Shown one piece after another: positions 35,852 through 45,659 of a stretch of DNA of 64,000 bases. A program made the position numbers and the translations under genes. The first letter of the stretch is position 1. Each line of letters opens with the position of its first letter. The notes below the pieces were generated by a model. It did not search any database, had not been told where the DNA came from, and saw nothing but the letters and a program-made list of their open reading frames with translations. The stretch comes from Achromobacter anxifer (GTDB lineage Bacteria; Pseudomonadota; Gammaproteobacteria; Burkholderiales; Burkholderiaceae_B). The stretch spans positions 496,001-560,000 of the forward strand of contig NZ_CAHLAR010000004.1 in assembly GCF_903652925.1 (NCBI RefSeq), written 5' to 3'.

Positions 35852-37456
35852 TCAGATCAGGAACTGGCGGTAGGCCTCGTTGCCGGTTTCCTCGCTATGC
35901 GAGTAGCCCAGCTGCCGCAGGAACGCGTCCAGCGCGGCGCTGTCGGCCAGCGGCGCCTGGATGCCGACCAGGGCCGAGCTGAATTCCGTGCCCTGGTTGC
36001 GGTAATGGAACAGGCTGATGTTCCAGTTGGGCGCCATTTCCGACAGGAATTTCATCAGCGCGCCGGGACGCTCGGGGAACTCGAAGCGGAACAGGCGCTC
36101 GCCCGCGGCCAGCGGCGAACGTCCGCCCACCATGTAGCGGATGTGCTGCTTGGATACTTCGTTGTTGCTCAGGTCGCCGACCGAGAAGCCCTGCTCCTGC
36201 AAGGCCGTCATGATTTCCGCCGCGTCGCCGCGCCGCGAAATCTGCATGCTGACGAAGATGTGGGCGGTGCGGGCATCGGCGATGCGGTAATTGAATTCGG
36301 TCACGCTGCGCTGGCCGATCACGCTGCAAAAGCGGCGGAAACTACCGCGTTCCTCAGGCACCGTCACAGCGAAGACCGCCTCGCGGGCCTCGCCGACCTC
36401 GGCACGGTCCGCCACGAAGCGCAGGCGATCGAAGTTCATGTTCGCGCCCGAGGTCACCGCCACCATGGGCCGTCCCTGCACGCCGTCGCGCTCGACGTAC
36501 TTCTTCAGTCCGGCCACCGCCAGCGCGCCCGCCGGTTCCAGCACGCTGCGGGTATCCAGGAACACGTCCTTGATCGCCGCGCAGACCGCGTCCGTGTCCA
36601 CCAGGATGATCTCGTCCAGGTATTCGCGGCACAGACGGAAGGTTTCCTCGCCCACCAGCTTGACGGCCGTGCCGTCCGAAAACAGGCCCACCTCCGGCAG
36701 ATTGACGCGCTCACCCACCTGCATGGACAGGGACATGGCGCAGGAATCCTCGGTCTGCACGCCGATGACCTTGACGCCGGGGTCCACCGCCTTGATGTAG
36801 GTCGCGATCCCCGCCGCCAGCCCGCCGCCGCCGATCGGCACGAACACCGCGTGCAGCGGACCGGCATGCTGGCGCAGGATCTCCATGCCCACCGTGCCCT
36901 GGCCCGCGATCACATAGGGATCGTCGAAGGCGGGGATGAAGGTCAGGTCCTGCGCACGCGCCAGGTTCTGCGCATGGGCAAAGGCATCGCTGTACGAATC
37001 GCCCGCCTGCACCACCGTGACGGTCGGCCCGCCATGCGCCTTCACGGCATCCACCTTGACCTGCGGGGTGGTCTGCGGCACCACGATGATGGCGCGCACC
37101 CCCATCTTGGCGGCCGAGATCGCCACGCCCTGGGCGTGGTTGCCGGCCGACGCGGTGATCACGCCCCGGTCCAGCGCCGCCTGCGGCGTGTTGCGCATTT
37201 TGTTGTAAGCGCCGCGCACCTTGAATGAAAACACCGGCTGGTTGTCTTCGCGCTTGAAGAACACCGGGTTGCCCAGCCTGGCCGACAGGCCGCGGGCGGG
37301 ATCCAGCTCGGTTTCGCGGGCGATGTCGTAGATCCGGGCGGTCAGGATCTGCCTCAGGTATTCCATCGGCGAGGCCTTACCGTCCTGGAAGGCGGCGGTC
37401 TGCGGCTGCGCTTGCGTGACTTGCGTGGCTTGCGTGGCTTGCGGGGTGTGGTGCAT
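35852..37456 (-). CDS. ilvA: Threonine dehydratase (biosynthetic), PLP-dependent
   Basis: A 534-residue enzyme converting threonine to 2-oxobutyrate, the first step of isoleucine synthesis. The PLP lysine lies in FSFKVRGAYNKM; SAGNHAQGV, GGGGLAAG and TSGANMNFDRLRF follow. The C-terminal half carries two ACT-like regulatory domains (FRRFCSVIGQRSVTEFNYR, FRFEFPERPGALMKFL) used for Ile/Val control, so this is the biosynthetic form. Two starts are possible: 37456 (used here; a low-complexity Thr/Gln/Ala-rich N-terminus) or 37366 (MEYLRQILTARIYDIA, 504 residues, AAGG upstream), the latter closer to the usual length. An Ile-rich leader peptide and attenuator lie upstream. Confidence 0.93.
   Translation of the reverse strand: MHHTPQATQATQVTQAQPQTAAFQDGKASPMEYLRQILTARIYDIARETELDPARGLSARLGNPVFFKREDNQPVFSFKVRGAYNKMRNTPQAALDRGVITASAGNHAQGVAISAAKMGVRAIIVVPQTTPQVKVDAVKAHGGPTVTVVQAGDSYSDAFAHAQNLARAQDLTFIPAFDDPYVIAGQGTVGMEILRQHAGPLHAVFVPIGGGGLAAGIATYIKAVDPGVKVIGVQTEDSCAMSLSMQVGERVNLPEVGLFSDGTAVKLVGEETFRLCREYLDEIILVDTDAVCAAIKDVFLDTRSVLEPAGALAVAGLKKYVERDGVQGRPMVAVTSGANMNFDRLRFVADRAEVGEAREAVFAVTVPEERGSFRRFCSVIGQRSVTEFNYRIADARTAHIFVSMQISRRGDAAEIMTALQEQGFSVGDLSNNEVSKQHIRYMVGGRSPLAAGERLFRFEFPERPGALMKFLSEMAPNWNISLFHYRNQGTEFSSALVGIQAPLADSAALDAFLRQLGYSHSEETGNEAYRQFLI
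37411..37446. repeat. Four tandem 9-bp repeats at the ilvA 5' end
   Basis: Four consecutive 9-mers, CTTGCGTGA, CTTGCGTGG, CTTGCGTGG and CTTGCGGGG, lie between the two candidate ilvA starts. On the coding strand they encode three-residue Thr/Gln/Ala repeats. Loss or gain of whole units would preserve frame. Confidence 0.75.
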
Positions 37457-37499
37457 CTGGCTCTCTGCTTCGGTGTGCTTGCCCGGCAGAGGCGGCCAC

Positions 37500-37524
37500 A
37501 AAAAACCCGCCTCGTGGGGCGGGT
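37500..37524 (-). terminator. Transcription attenuator upstream of ilvA
   Basis: On the ilvA strand this is a 7-bp stem ACCCGCC (37518-37524) / GGCGGGT (37505-37511) with a 6-nt loop followed by TTTTT, a classic intrinsic terminator. It is placed before the ilvA start and after the leader-peptide stop. The 5' arm can alternatively pair with GGTGGGT of the leader (37552-37558) over 7 bp with one G-U, which would act as the antiterminator. Confidence 0.82.
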
Positions 37525-37548
37525 GGCTGTGACTGTTGCGGTCGCGCG

Positions 37549-37611
37549 CTAACCCACCATTCCAGGAATGATGGTAATAATCAGCGAAATGCGGACGGCG
37601 CGGAAATTCAT
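37549..37611 (-). CDS. Ile-rich leader peptide of the ilvA attenuator
   Basis: A 20-codon ORF, MNFRAVRISLIITIIPGMVG, then TAG. Five Ile codons occur in eight positions (8, 11, 12, 14, 15), with Leu and Thr among them, the pattern of a branched-chain attenuation leader. AGGAGG is at 37625-37630. It is in a different frame from ilvA. The distal codons GUG-GGU (with the preceding G) form the antiterminator strand, so a ribosome stalled at the early Ile codons frees it, whereas one reaching the stop covers it and lets the terminator form. Confidence 0.85.
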   Translation of the reverse strand: MNFRAVRISLIITIIPGMVG

Positions 37612-40320
<2,709 letters not shown>

Positions 40321-40351
40321 GCGCCTGCGCCGCGCAGCGCCGCGGCAAATG

Positions 40352-40385
40352 AAAAGGCCGGCAGCCTCAGGGCTGCCGGCCTTTT
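40352..40385. terminator. Strong bidirectional intrinsic terminator between icd and dedA
   Basis: A 15-bp perfect stem (40352-40366 with 40371-40385), TCAG loop, A4 on the left and an eight-T run on the right. It ends icd rightward and can end the DedA gene leftward. The best terminator in the window. Confidence 0.95.
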
Positions 40386-40403
40386 TTTTCGCCTGCGCGC
40401 CGG

Positions 40404-41048
40404 CTAGCGCTGCGCCTCGCGGTGCCGCAACTGGCGCACCTGCAAATATTGCAGCACGACGGGGATCAGCGACAGGCCGATGATGATGACCGACACCCAA
40501 TGCAGGTTCGCCCGCACCCACGGGATCGAACCCAGCCAGTAGCCGGCCAGCAGCATGCTCGAACACCACAGTACGCCGCCGATCACGTTATAGGCATAGA
40601 ACGTACGGCGCGGCATCTGCGACAGGCCGGCGACGAACGGCACCAGGGTCCGCACGATGGGCACGAAGCGCGCCACGGTAATCGTCATTGCGCCGTAGCG
40701 GGCGAAGTATGCGCGGGCGCGCTCCATGTGCTCGGGCTTGACCCATCGGCTGTGCGCAAGCCGCTGGCCCCATGAGGAAGACCCGATGGTGTAGTTCAGC
40801 GCGTCGCCCGCGATGGCGGCGGCGACGATGGCGGCCAGCGAGATGGCCGGATCGATGCCCGCCAGCCCCAGGAACGCGCCGGCGGCGAACAGCAGCGAGT
40901 CGCCCGGCAGGAACGGCATCACCACCAGGCCCGTCTCCACGAAGATGACCGCGGCGATGATGGCGGTGCCCAGCACCCAGTTCTGCGCCAGCACGGCCAT
41001 CAGGCCCTGCTCGCTGGTCAGCCAGGAAAACACTTCAGTAATGCTCAT
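40404..41048 (-). CDS. DedA/SNARE-associated family membrane protein
   Basis: A 214-residue inner-membrane protein of the DedA family (undecaprenyl-phosphate/lipid translocation and proton-dependent homeostasis). Family motifs are visible: FVETGL, PGDSLLFAAG, the arginine motif ARFVPIVRTLVPFVAGL, and about five to six hydrophobic segments. It is convergent with icd, sharing the terminator at 40352. It lies 69 bp after the glycosyltransferase gene, so the two may be co-transcribed. Confidence 0.9.
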   Translation of the reverse strand: MSITEVFSWLTSEQGLMAVLAQNWVLGTAIIAAVIFVETGLVVMPFLPGDSLLFAAGAFLGLAGIDPAISLAAIVAAAIAGDALNYTIGSSSWGQRLAHSRWVKPEHMERARAYFARYGAMTITVARFVPIVRTLVPFVAGLSQMPRRTFYAYNVIGGVLWCSSMLLAGYWLGSIPWVRANLHWVSVIIIGLSLIPVVLQYLQVRQLRHREAQR

Positions 41049-41117
41049 GATCGGATCTTGGAATCTGGTTTGCTTGCGTCATGCCGGGAGCGAACGCGGT
41101 TCGGCCCCGGCATGGAC

Positions 41118-42716
41118 TCAGGGTTTGGCCGCGGCCGGCGCGGCAGGCAGGCCGGCGCACGCGCGTTGGCGGAACGCCGCATCGACATCGATGCGCCACA
41201 TCACCCGCTTCTCTATCGTCAGCCGCGGCGCAACGCCATGCAGCACCGGATAGCGGTCTCCGTCTTCCTTCTGGCCCCACAGCCAGAAGCGCGCTCCGTC
41301 GCCGGCCTCGCACATGCGCACGCGCATGTCTTCCGCGCTGATCAGCACGCGCTTGCCCACGACGGGATCGAACTGGGCCGCGTCGTACAGTTCCTTGCGC
41401 CAGTTGTCGCGCTTGGGAATTTCGGGATTCTGCCAGTCGTCGACGATCCAGGCGGGTTCGCGGGCCTGGGTATAGAAACCCAGGTCGAAGGGCAAGGTAT
41501 GCAGCGCCATGTGGATGTCCTGCGGCTGCATTTCCTGGCGCAGCTCCTTGGCCACCGGGCCGGCGCTGCCACGAGGATTGGTCGCCGCGACAATGACCGC
41601 GGTCAGGCACAGCACCGCCGAAACTCCGACGGCGATCCAGGCGCCCCGCCGTTTGCCGGCCGCCCAAGCGGGTGCGACCCGCTCGCTGACGAGCAAAGCC
41701 AGCGCCGGGAACACCGGCAGCACATAGCCGATCAGCTTGGAATGCGGGATCGAGAAGAACACGATCACGACCGCCATCCAGATGGCCGCCAGACGCCGCA
41801 GGCCTTGCGGGTCGGCCTCGCGCCAGAACGAGGGCTTGAAGATCGCCGCGCCCCAGATCGACCAGGGCAAGGCCAGCCCGGCCACGATGGGCAGGTAGAA
41901 CCAGAACGGCTGCGCGTTGTTGAAGCCGCCCTGCGAGAAGCGCTCGAACTGCTGGTAGACGAAGAAATACTGGTTGAAGCCGGGATAACGCAGCTCCATC
42001 AGCCAGAACCACGGCACCGCCACCACCGCGAAGGCCAGCAGGGCCGGCACCCACAGCAAGGCGCGCACGCCCGGCCAGTCGCGGCGCAGCACCAGCCAGG
42101 CCAGCACGATGGCGCCCGGCAGCGCCAGTCCGATCAAGCCCTTGGCCAACACCGCCAGCGCGGCCAGCACGCCCGTGGCCACCGACATGGCGCGGAACGG
42201 CCGTCCCGCGGCGCGGCGCAAGGCGGTGTCGGCCGCGGCCAGCACGCACAGCGTGATCATGCTGGCCACCAGCATGTCCATATTGGCGAACTGAGCCGCG
42301 CCGAAGAACAGCGGCATCAGGCCCAGGATCACCACGGCCCAGCGCGCCTGCGCCGCATTGCGGTAGCGCGCCATGAAGGCGTAGAGCGCGGCGCCCGCGC
42401 TCCAGGCGCCCAGCAGCGACGGCAAGCGCGCGCTGAATTCATGCACGCCGAACAGCGCATAGCTGATCTGGGCCAGCCAGTAGTAAAGCGGCGGCTTGTG
42501 GAAGTACGGCATGCCGTCAAGCAGGGGCACCATGGGCGAGCCGCTGCGCAGCATCTCCCAGGCCACCCCGGCATAACGGCCTTCATCGGGCAGGGTCAGC
42601 CAGCGGGCCCAGGCCAGCGCGCCAAACCACAAGGCCAGGCACAACAGCACCAGCCAGCCCGGCCACGCCTCGCGGCGCGCCTGCTGATTCACGGAAGCAG
42701 CCATGGAAACGCTCAT
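41118..42716 (-). CDS. ArnT-like integral membrane glycosyltransferase (GT83/PMT family)
   Basis: A 532-residue multi-span membrane transferase. The PMT-type DEGRYA motif (residues about 44-49), HKPPLYYW and a large set of about 10-12 hydrophobic helices match ArnT/GT83 enzymes, which transfer a sugar from undecaprenyl phosphate to lipid A or another periplasmic acceptor. It is too general to assign the sugar; no arn operon is adjacent. The start is ambiguous between 42716 and the Met four codons later. Confidence 0.85.
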   Translation of the reverse strand: MSVSMAASVNQQARREAWPGWLVLLCLALWFGALAWARWLTLPDEGRYAGVAWEMLRSGSPMVPLLDGMPYFHKPPLYYWLAQISYALFGVHEFSARLPSLLGAWSAGAALYAFMARYRNAAQARWAVVILGLMPLFFGAAQFANMDMLVASMITLCVLAAADTALRRAAGRPFRAMSVATGVLAALAVLAKGLIGLALPGAIVLAWLVLRRDWPGVRALLWVPALLAFAVVAVPWFWLMELRYPGFNQYFFVYQQFERFSQGGFNNAQPFWFYLPIVAGLALPWSIWGAAIFKPSFWREADPQGLRRLAAIWMAVVIVFFSIPHSKLIGYVLPVFPALALLVSERVAPAWAAGKRRGAWIAVGVSAVLCLTAVIVAATNPRGSAGPVAKELRQEMQPQDIHMALHTLPFDLGFYTQAREPAWIVDDWQNPEIPKRDNWRKELYDAAQFDPVVGKRVLISAEDMRVRMCEAGDGARFWLWGQKEDGDRYPVLHGVAPRLTIEKRVMWRIDVDAAFRQRACAGLPAAPAAAKP

Positions 42717-42915
42717 GCCTGGCGCTCCTGGATCGCGCGCGCCCCAAGGCTGCGCAGAGGGGCAGCAAGGCGATGCTGCGGTACGACAAAACTAGGCTCA
42801 AACGGCATGAGAGTCCGGAAAAAGGTTCAGGAAAATGCAAGATTCAGCGCAGTATGACCAAATGCGCGTCAAGCTCTCATGAAATTTGTGAAGAAAAGAC
42901 GGTATTTTTTAAACG

Positions 42916-42935
42916 CCCCCGGGCCGATCCGGGGG
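42916..42935 (-). terminator. Hairpin after fetB
   Basis: On the fetB strand CCCCCGG-N6-CCGGGGG follows the stop by about 24 bp, then CGTTTAAAAAATACC. The T run is short. The wider 42717-42959 region contains no gene. Confidence 0.55.
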
Positions 42936-42959
42936 AGTAAGACGCCTTTTCCCTGGGCC

Positions 42960-43757
42960 TCAGGCCGGCAGCAGCCTGTCCAGCCTGAGCCGCCCGCGCT
43001 CGTCCGTGAGACGGCGCATGGCGCCGTAGGCCGCCGCGATCGCCGCCATGCCGCTGGCGCCGCACAGCAAAAACATCAGCAGGATCTGATACTTGGCCGC
43101 CTCGATCGGGTCCATGCCGGCGATGATCTGCCCGGTCATGATGCCCGGCAGCGTGATGATGCCGGCCGCCGACATCTGGTTGATGCTGGGCACGATGCCG
43201 CGCCTCACGGATTCGCGCAGCAGGGACGAAAACGCCTCGCGCACGGTCCCGCCCAGCGCCAGCCGGGCTTCGATCGCCAGCTTCTCGCGGCGCGCGCCCG
43301 ACAGCACGCCGTCCAGCGCCAGGCTGGCGGCATTGAGCACGCTGCCCAGCACGATGCCGATCAGCGCGATGGTGTAGCGCGGGTCGTACCAAGGCTCCGG
43401 ACGCAGCGCCGTGTTCAGGATGAACAGCACTGTGATGACGGTCGTCCCCGCCACCGCCATCGCGCCGACCCAGCCATTTCCGCGGCCCGTCAGCCTGGCC
43501 CGGGGGCGCGCGGCCACTTCGCGCGCCGCCAGCGCCATCATCACCGCCACCACCAGCGCCGTCAGCCAGGGCGCGGCGTGCGCGAATACGATGCGCAGGA
43601 TGTGGCCCACCAGCAGCAGCTGCACCACGGTGCGCACCGCCGCCCACAGCACCTGGCGCTGCAGGTTGAGCCGCAAGGCGAAGGAGATGCCCGCGCTGAG
43701 CAGCACCAGCAAGGAGGCAATGGCCAGATCCGTGGCCTGCAGTTTGATCACGTCCAT
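42960..43757 (-). CDS. fetB: Iron export ABC transporter permease
   Basis: A 265-residue permease of the FetB/YbbM (UPF0014) family, with about seven hydrophobic segments. The conserved ALDGVLSGARREKLAIEARLALG and INQMSAAGIITLPGIMTGQIIAGMDPIEAAKYQILLMF segments are diagnostic. It pairs with the upstream ATPase, overlapping its stop by 10 bp. The E. coli FetAB complex exports iron and protects against peroxide-driven toxicity; here it lies next to siderophore genes. Confidence 0.92.
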   Translation of the reverse strand: MDVIKLQATDLAIASLLVLLSAGISFALRLNLQRQVLWAAVRTVVQLLLVGHILRIVFAHAAPWLTALVVAVMMALAAREVAARPRARLTGRGNGWVGAMAVAGTTVITVLFILNTALRPEPWYDPRYTIALIGIVLGSVLNAASLALDGVLSGARREKLAIEARLALGGTVREAFSSLLRESVRRGIVPSINQMSAAGIITLPGIMTGQIIAGMDPIEAAKYQILLMFLLCGASGMAAIAAAYGAMRRLTDERGRLRLDRLLPA

Positions 43758-44374
43758 AGCGGCTCCAGCCTGCCCTGCTCCATGCGCCAGGAACGGCGCG
43801 CCAGCCGCTCGGCCTGCGCCGGGCTGTGCGTCACCATCAGCACCGCCGCGCCGCCGTCCAGGTAGCGCCGCAATTCCGCTTCGACCTTGTCGGTGGCCGC
43901 CTGGTCCAGCGCGGCGGTGGGCTCGTCCAGCAGCAGCGCGCGCGGCTCCAGCGCCAGCGCCCGCACCAGCCCGAGCCGCTGGCGTTCGCCGGTGGACAGT
44001 TCATGCACCTGCGCGTCCAGCTTGTCGCGCGACAGGCCCAGGCGCTCCATGATGGCCGCGGCCTTGGCCAGGTCCGCGAAATGCGGCGCTACCAGATCGT
44101 CCCACCAGCCGGCCTCGGCCTGGCAATACATGACTTGGCGGCGCCAGGCGTAACCGCGCATGCCCGAGCGCGGCCGGCCGTCGAGTTCGGCCTCGCCATG
44201 TCCCGGGTCCAGGTCGGCGACCTGGCGCAACAACAGGGATTTGCCCGAGCCCGAAGGCCCCATGATGGCCGCGCATTCGCCGGCGGCCAGGTCCAGGCTC
44301 ACGGGCGACAGACGCTCGCTATATATTCCGCGCAGCCTGAGCAAGGGCTGCGGGTCGGATGTGGTGTTCGGCAT
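43748..44374 (-). CDS. fetA: Iron export ABC transporter ATPase
   Basis: A 208-residue small ATPase: Walker A GPSGSGKS, signature LSTGERQRLGLVRAL, Walker B ALLLDEPTAALD. Size, signature (LSTGE) and pairing with fetB identify FetA/YbbL. It is divergent from an AraC regulator; a Fur-like dyad lies in between, about 100 bp from each start. Confidence 0.9.
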   Translation of the reverse strand: MPNTTSDPQPLLRLRGIYSERLSPVSLDLAAGECAAIMGPSGSGKSLLLRQVADLDPGHGEAELDGRPRSGMRGYAWRRQVMYCQAEAGWWDDLVAPHFADLAKAAAIMERLGLSRDKLDAQVHELSTGERQRLGLVRALALEPRALLLDEPTAALDQAATDKVEAELRRYLDGGAAVLMVTHSPAQAERLARRSWRMEQGRLEPLWT

Positions 44375-44473
44375 GGGTAGAGATATTAGACCGGCATTTG
44401 CCGCATTTTCATGCTGTGCCGGACGAAAGCGCCCCCGGACCGTGTCGGGACGCGATCCATCGCCATCGCCTCA

Positions 44474-44496
44474 ATGAGAATATCTGCTATTCTCAT
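44474..44496. promoter_or_regulatory. Fur-box-like dyad between fetA and araC-type gene
   Basis: ATGAGAATA-TCTGC-TATTCTCAT is a perfect dyad with 9-bp arms. The GAGAAT/ATTCTC hexamers are those of Fur boxes. It can serve both divergent genes. The related ATTCTCAT also occurs upstream of the receptor at 45623. Confidence 0.72.
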
Positions 44497-44550
44497 CTGA
44501 GCCCAACCGCCTCCCCAGCCTGACGTCCCGAGGCCAAGCCCGCAGCGCGA

Positions 44551-45522
44551 GTGACGCCTTTGAACCCGCCCCTCCCCACCGTCCGATTCTCCGTCGCCGA
44601 TTTCGACCGCCTGGGCCGGCACACCGGGTTCCGCTACCGCTTGCCTGCATTCGGCGCCGCCGACGGCAATCTGGAAACCGTCTGCATTGCCGAGGGTCAA
44701 GTCGAAGAGCACGCGATACGTCCCGGCCTGACACTTGTCATGTCCGACGTCCTGGTGCGGCATCACTACGAATCGACTTCCGTCATGACGCCGCGCTTCT
44801 CGGCCATCGTCATGCTGCAGGGACAGGCGCAGGCCCGCGTCGGACGCCATGACGACATGCCGCTGGTCGCCGGAAGCGGCTTCAGCGCCGCATATGGCGA
44901 TACCGCCGCCATGACCGGCATCCACCACGCGGGCCAGCGGCTGCGCAGCGTCAATCTGTCGCTGTCCGAACCGGACGACGCTGCCGATGATCCGATCAGC
45001 GACCGGATCCGCCGGGCGCTGCGCGCGCCGGGCGTCCGGCTGCGCCGCTGGCAGGTCCAGCCGCATCTGGTGCAGGCGATCGAACACCTGCTGCAATGCC
45101 GATGGGACGATCCGCTGCGATCGATGCTGCGCGAAGGTGTCGCCGCCCAGCTGCTGGCGCATGCGCTGGCGGCGCCGGAGCAGCGGGAGCCCGAAGTCGG
45201 AACGGTGTCGCAGCGCGACCGCCAGTTGCTGGAGCGGGTGCGCGAACGGCTGCACAGCGCGCCGGGCGAAGAGCACACCCTGGACGCGCTGGCGAAACTG
45301 GCCTGCATGAGTCCCAGCACCCTGCGCGCGAAATTCCGCGCCGCCTATCAATGCTCCGTCTTCGGCTGGCTGCGCGAACGCCGGCTGGAGCTCGCCCGCG
45401 AGCAGTTGGCGCGCGGCTGCAGCGTGCAGCAGGCGGCCCATGACGCGGGCTACCGGCATGCCACCAACTTCGCCACCGCGTTCCGCGAACGCTACGGCGT
45501 CGCGCCCAGCGAACTGAACTGA
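44551..45522 (+). CDS. AraC-family regulator of siderophore uptake (PchR/AlcR type)
   Basis: A 323-residue regulator with an N-terminal ligand-sensing region and a C-terminal double helix-turn-helix (about 225-323; LDALAKLACMSPSTLRAKF and SVQQAAHDAGYRHATNFATAFRERYGVAPSEL). GTG at 44551 is the only in-frame start consistent with the ORF. The next gene, 137 bp on, is a TonB-dependent siderophore receptor, the classic PchR/AlcR arrangement in which the regulator senses the ferric siderophore and activates the receptor gene. The Fur-like dyad lies 55 bp before it. Confidence 0.88.
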   Translation: MTPLNPPLPTVRFSVADFDRLGRHTGFRYRLPAFGAADGNLETVCIAEGQVEEHAIRPGLTLVMSDVLVRHHYESTSVMTPRFSAIVMLQGQAQARVGRHDDMPLVAGSGFSAAYGDTAAMTGIHHAGQRLRSVNLSLSEPDDAADDPISDRIRRALRAPGVRLRRWQVQPHLVQAIEHLLQCRWDDPLRSMLREGVAAQLLAHALAAPEQREPEVGTVSQRDRQLLERVRERLHSAPGEEHTLDALAKLACMSPSTLRAKFRAAYQCSVFGWLRERRLELAREQLARGCSVQQAAHDAGYRHATNFATAFRERYGVAPSELN

Positions 45523-45616
45523 CCGCGGGCTCCGCTGAGGTTCCCACCTCCGGCTTTCGGCGGCGTCCCGCATACGCATTGCATCCTCCGGCATACGTTC
45601 AAGTCTCCGCAAAAAT

Positions 45617-45631
45617 CAATAATTCTCATTA
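45617..45631 (+). promoter_or_regulatory. Fur-box-like site before the receptor gene
   Basis: CAATAATTCTCATTA is an AT-rich match to Fur-box hexamers (AATTCTCATT) and lies about 30 bp before the receptor ATG. It fits iron repression of the receptor. Confidence 0.58.
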
Positions 45632-45659
45632 CCAGATTTTTCAGCCGGAGCTTGTCTTC

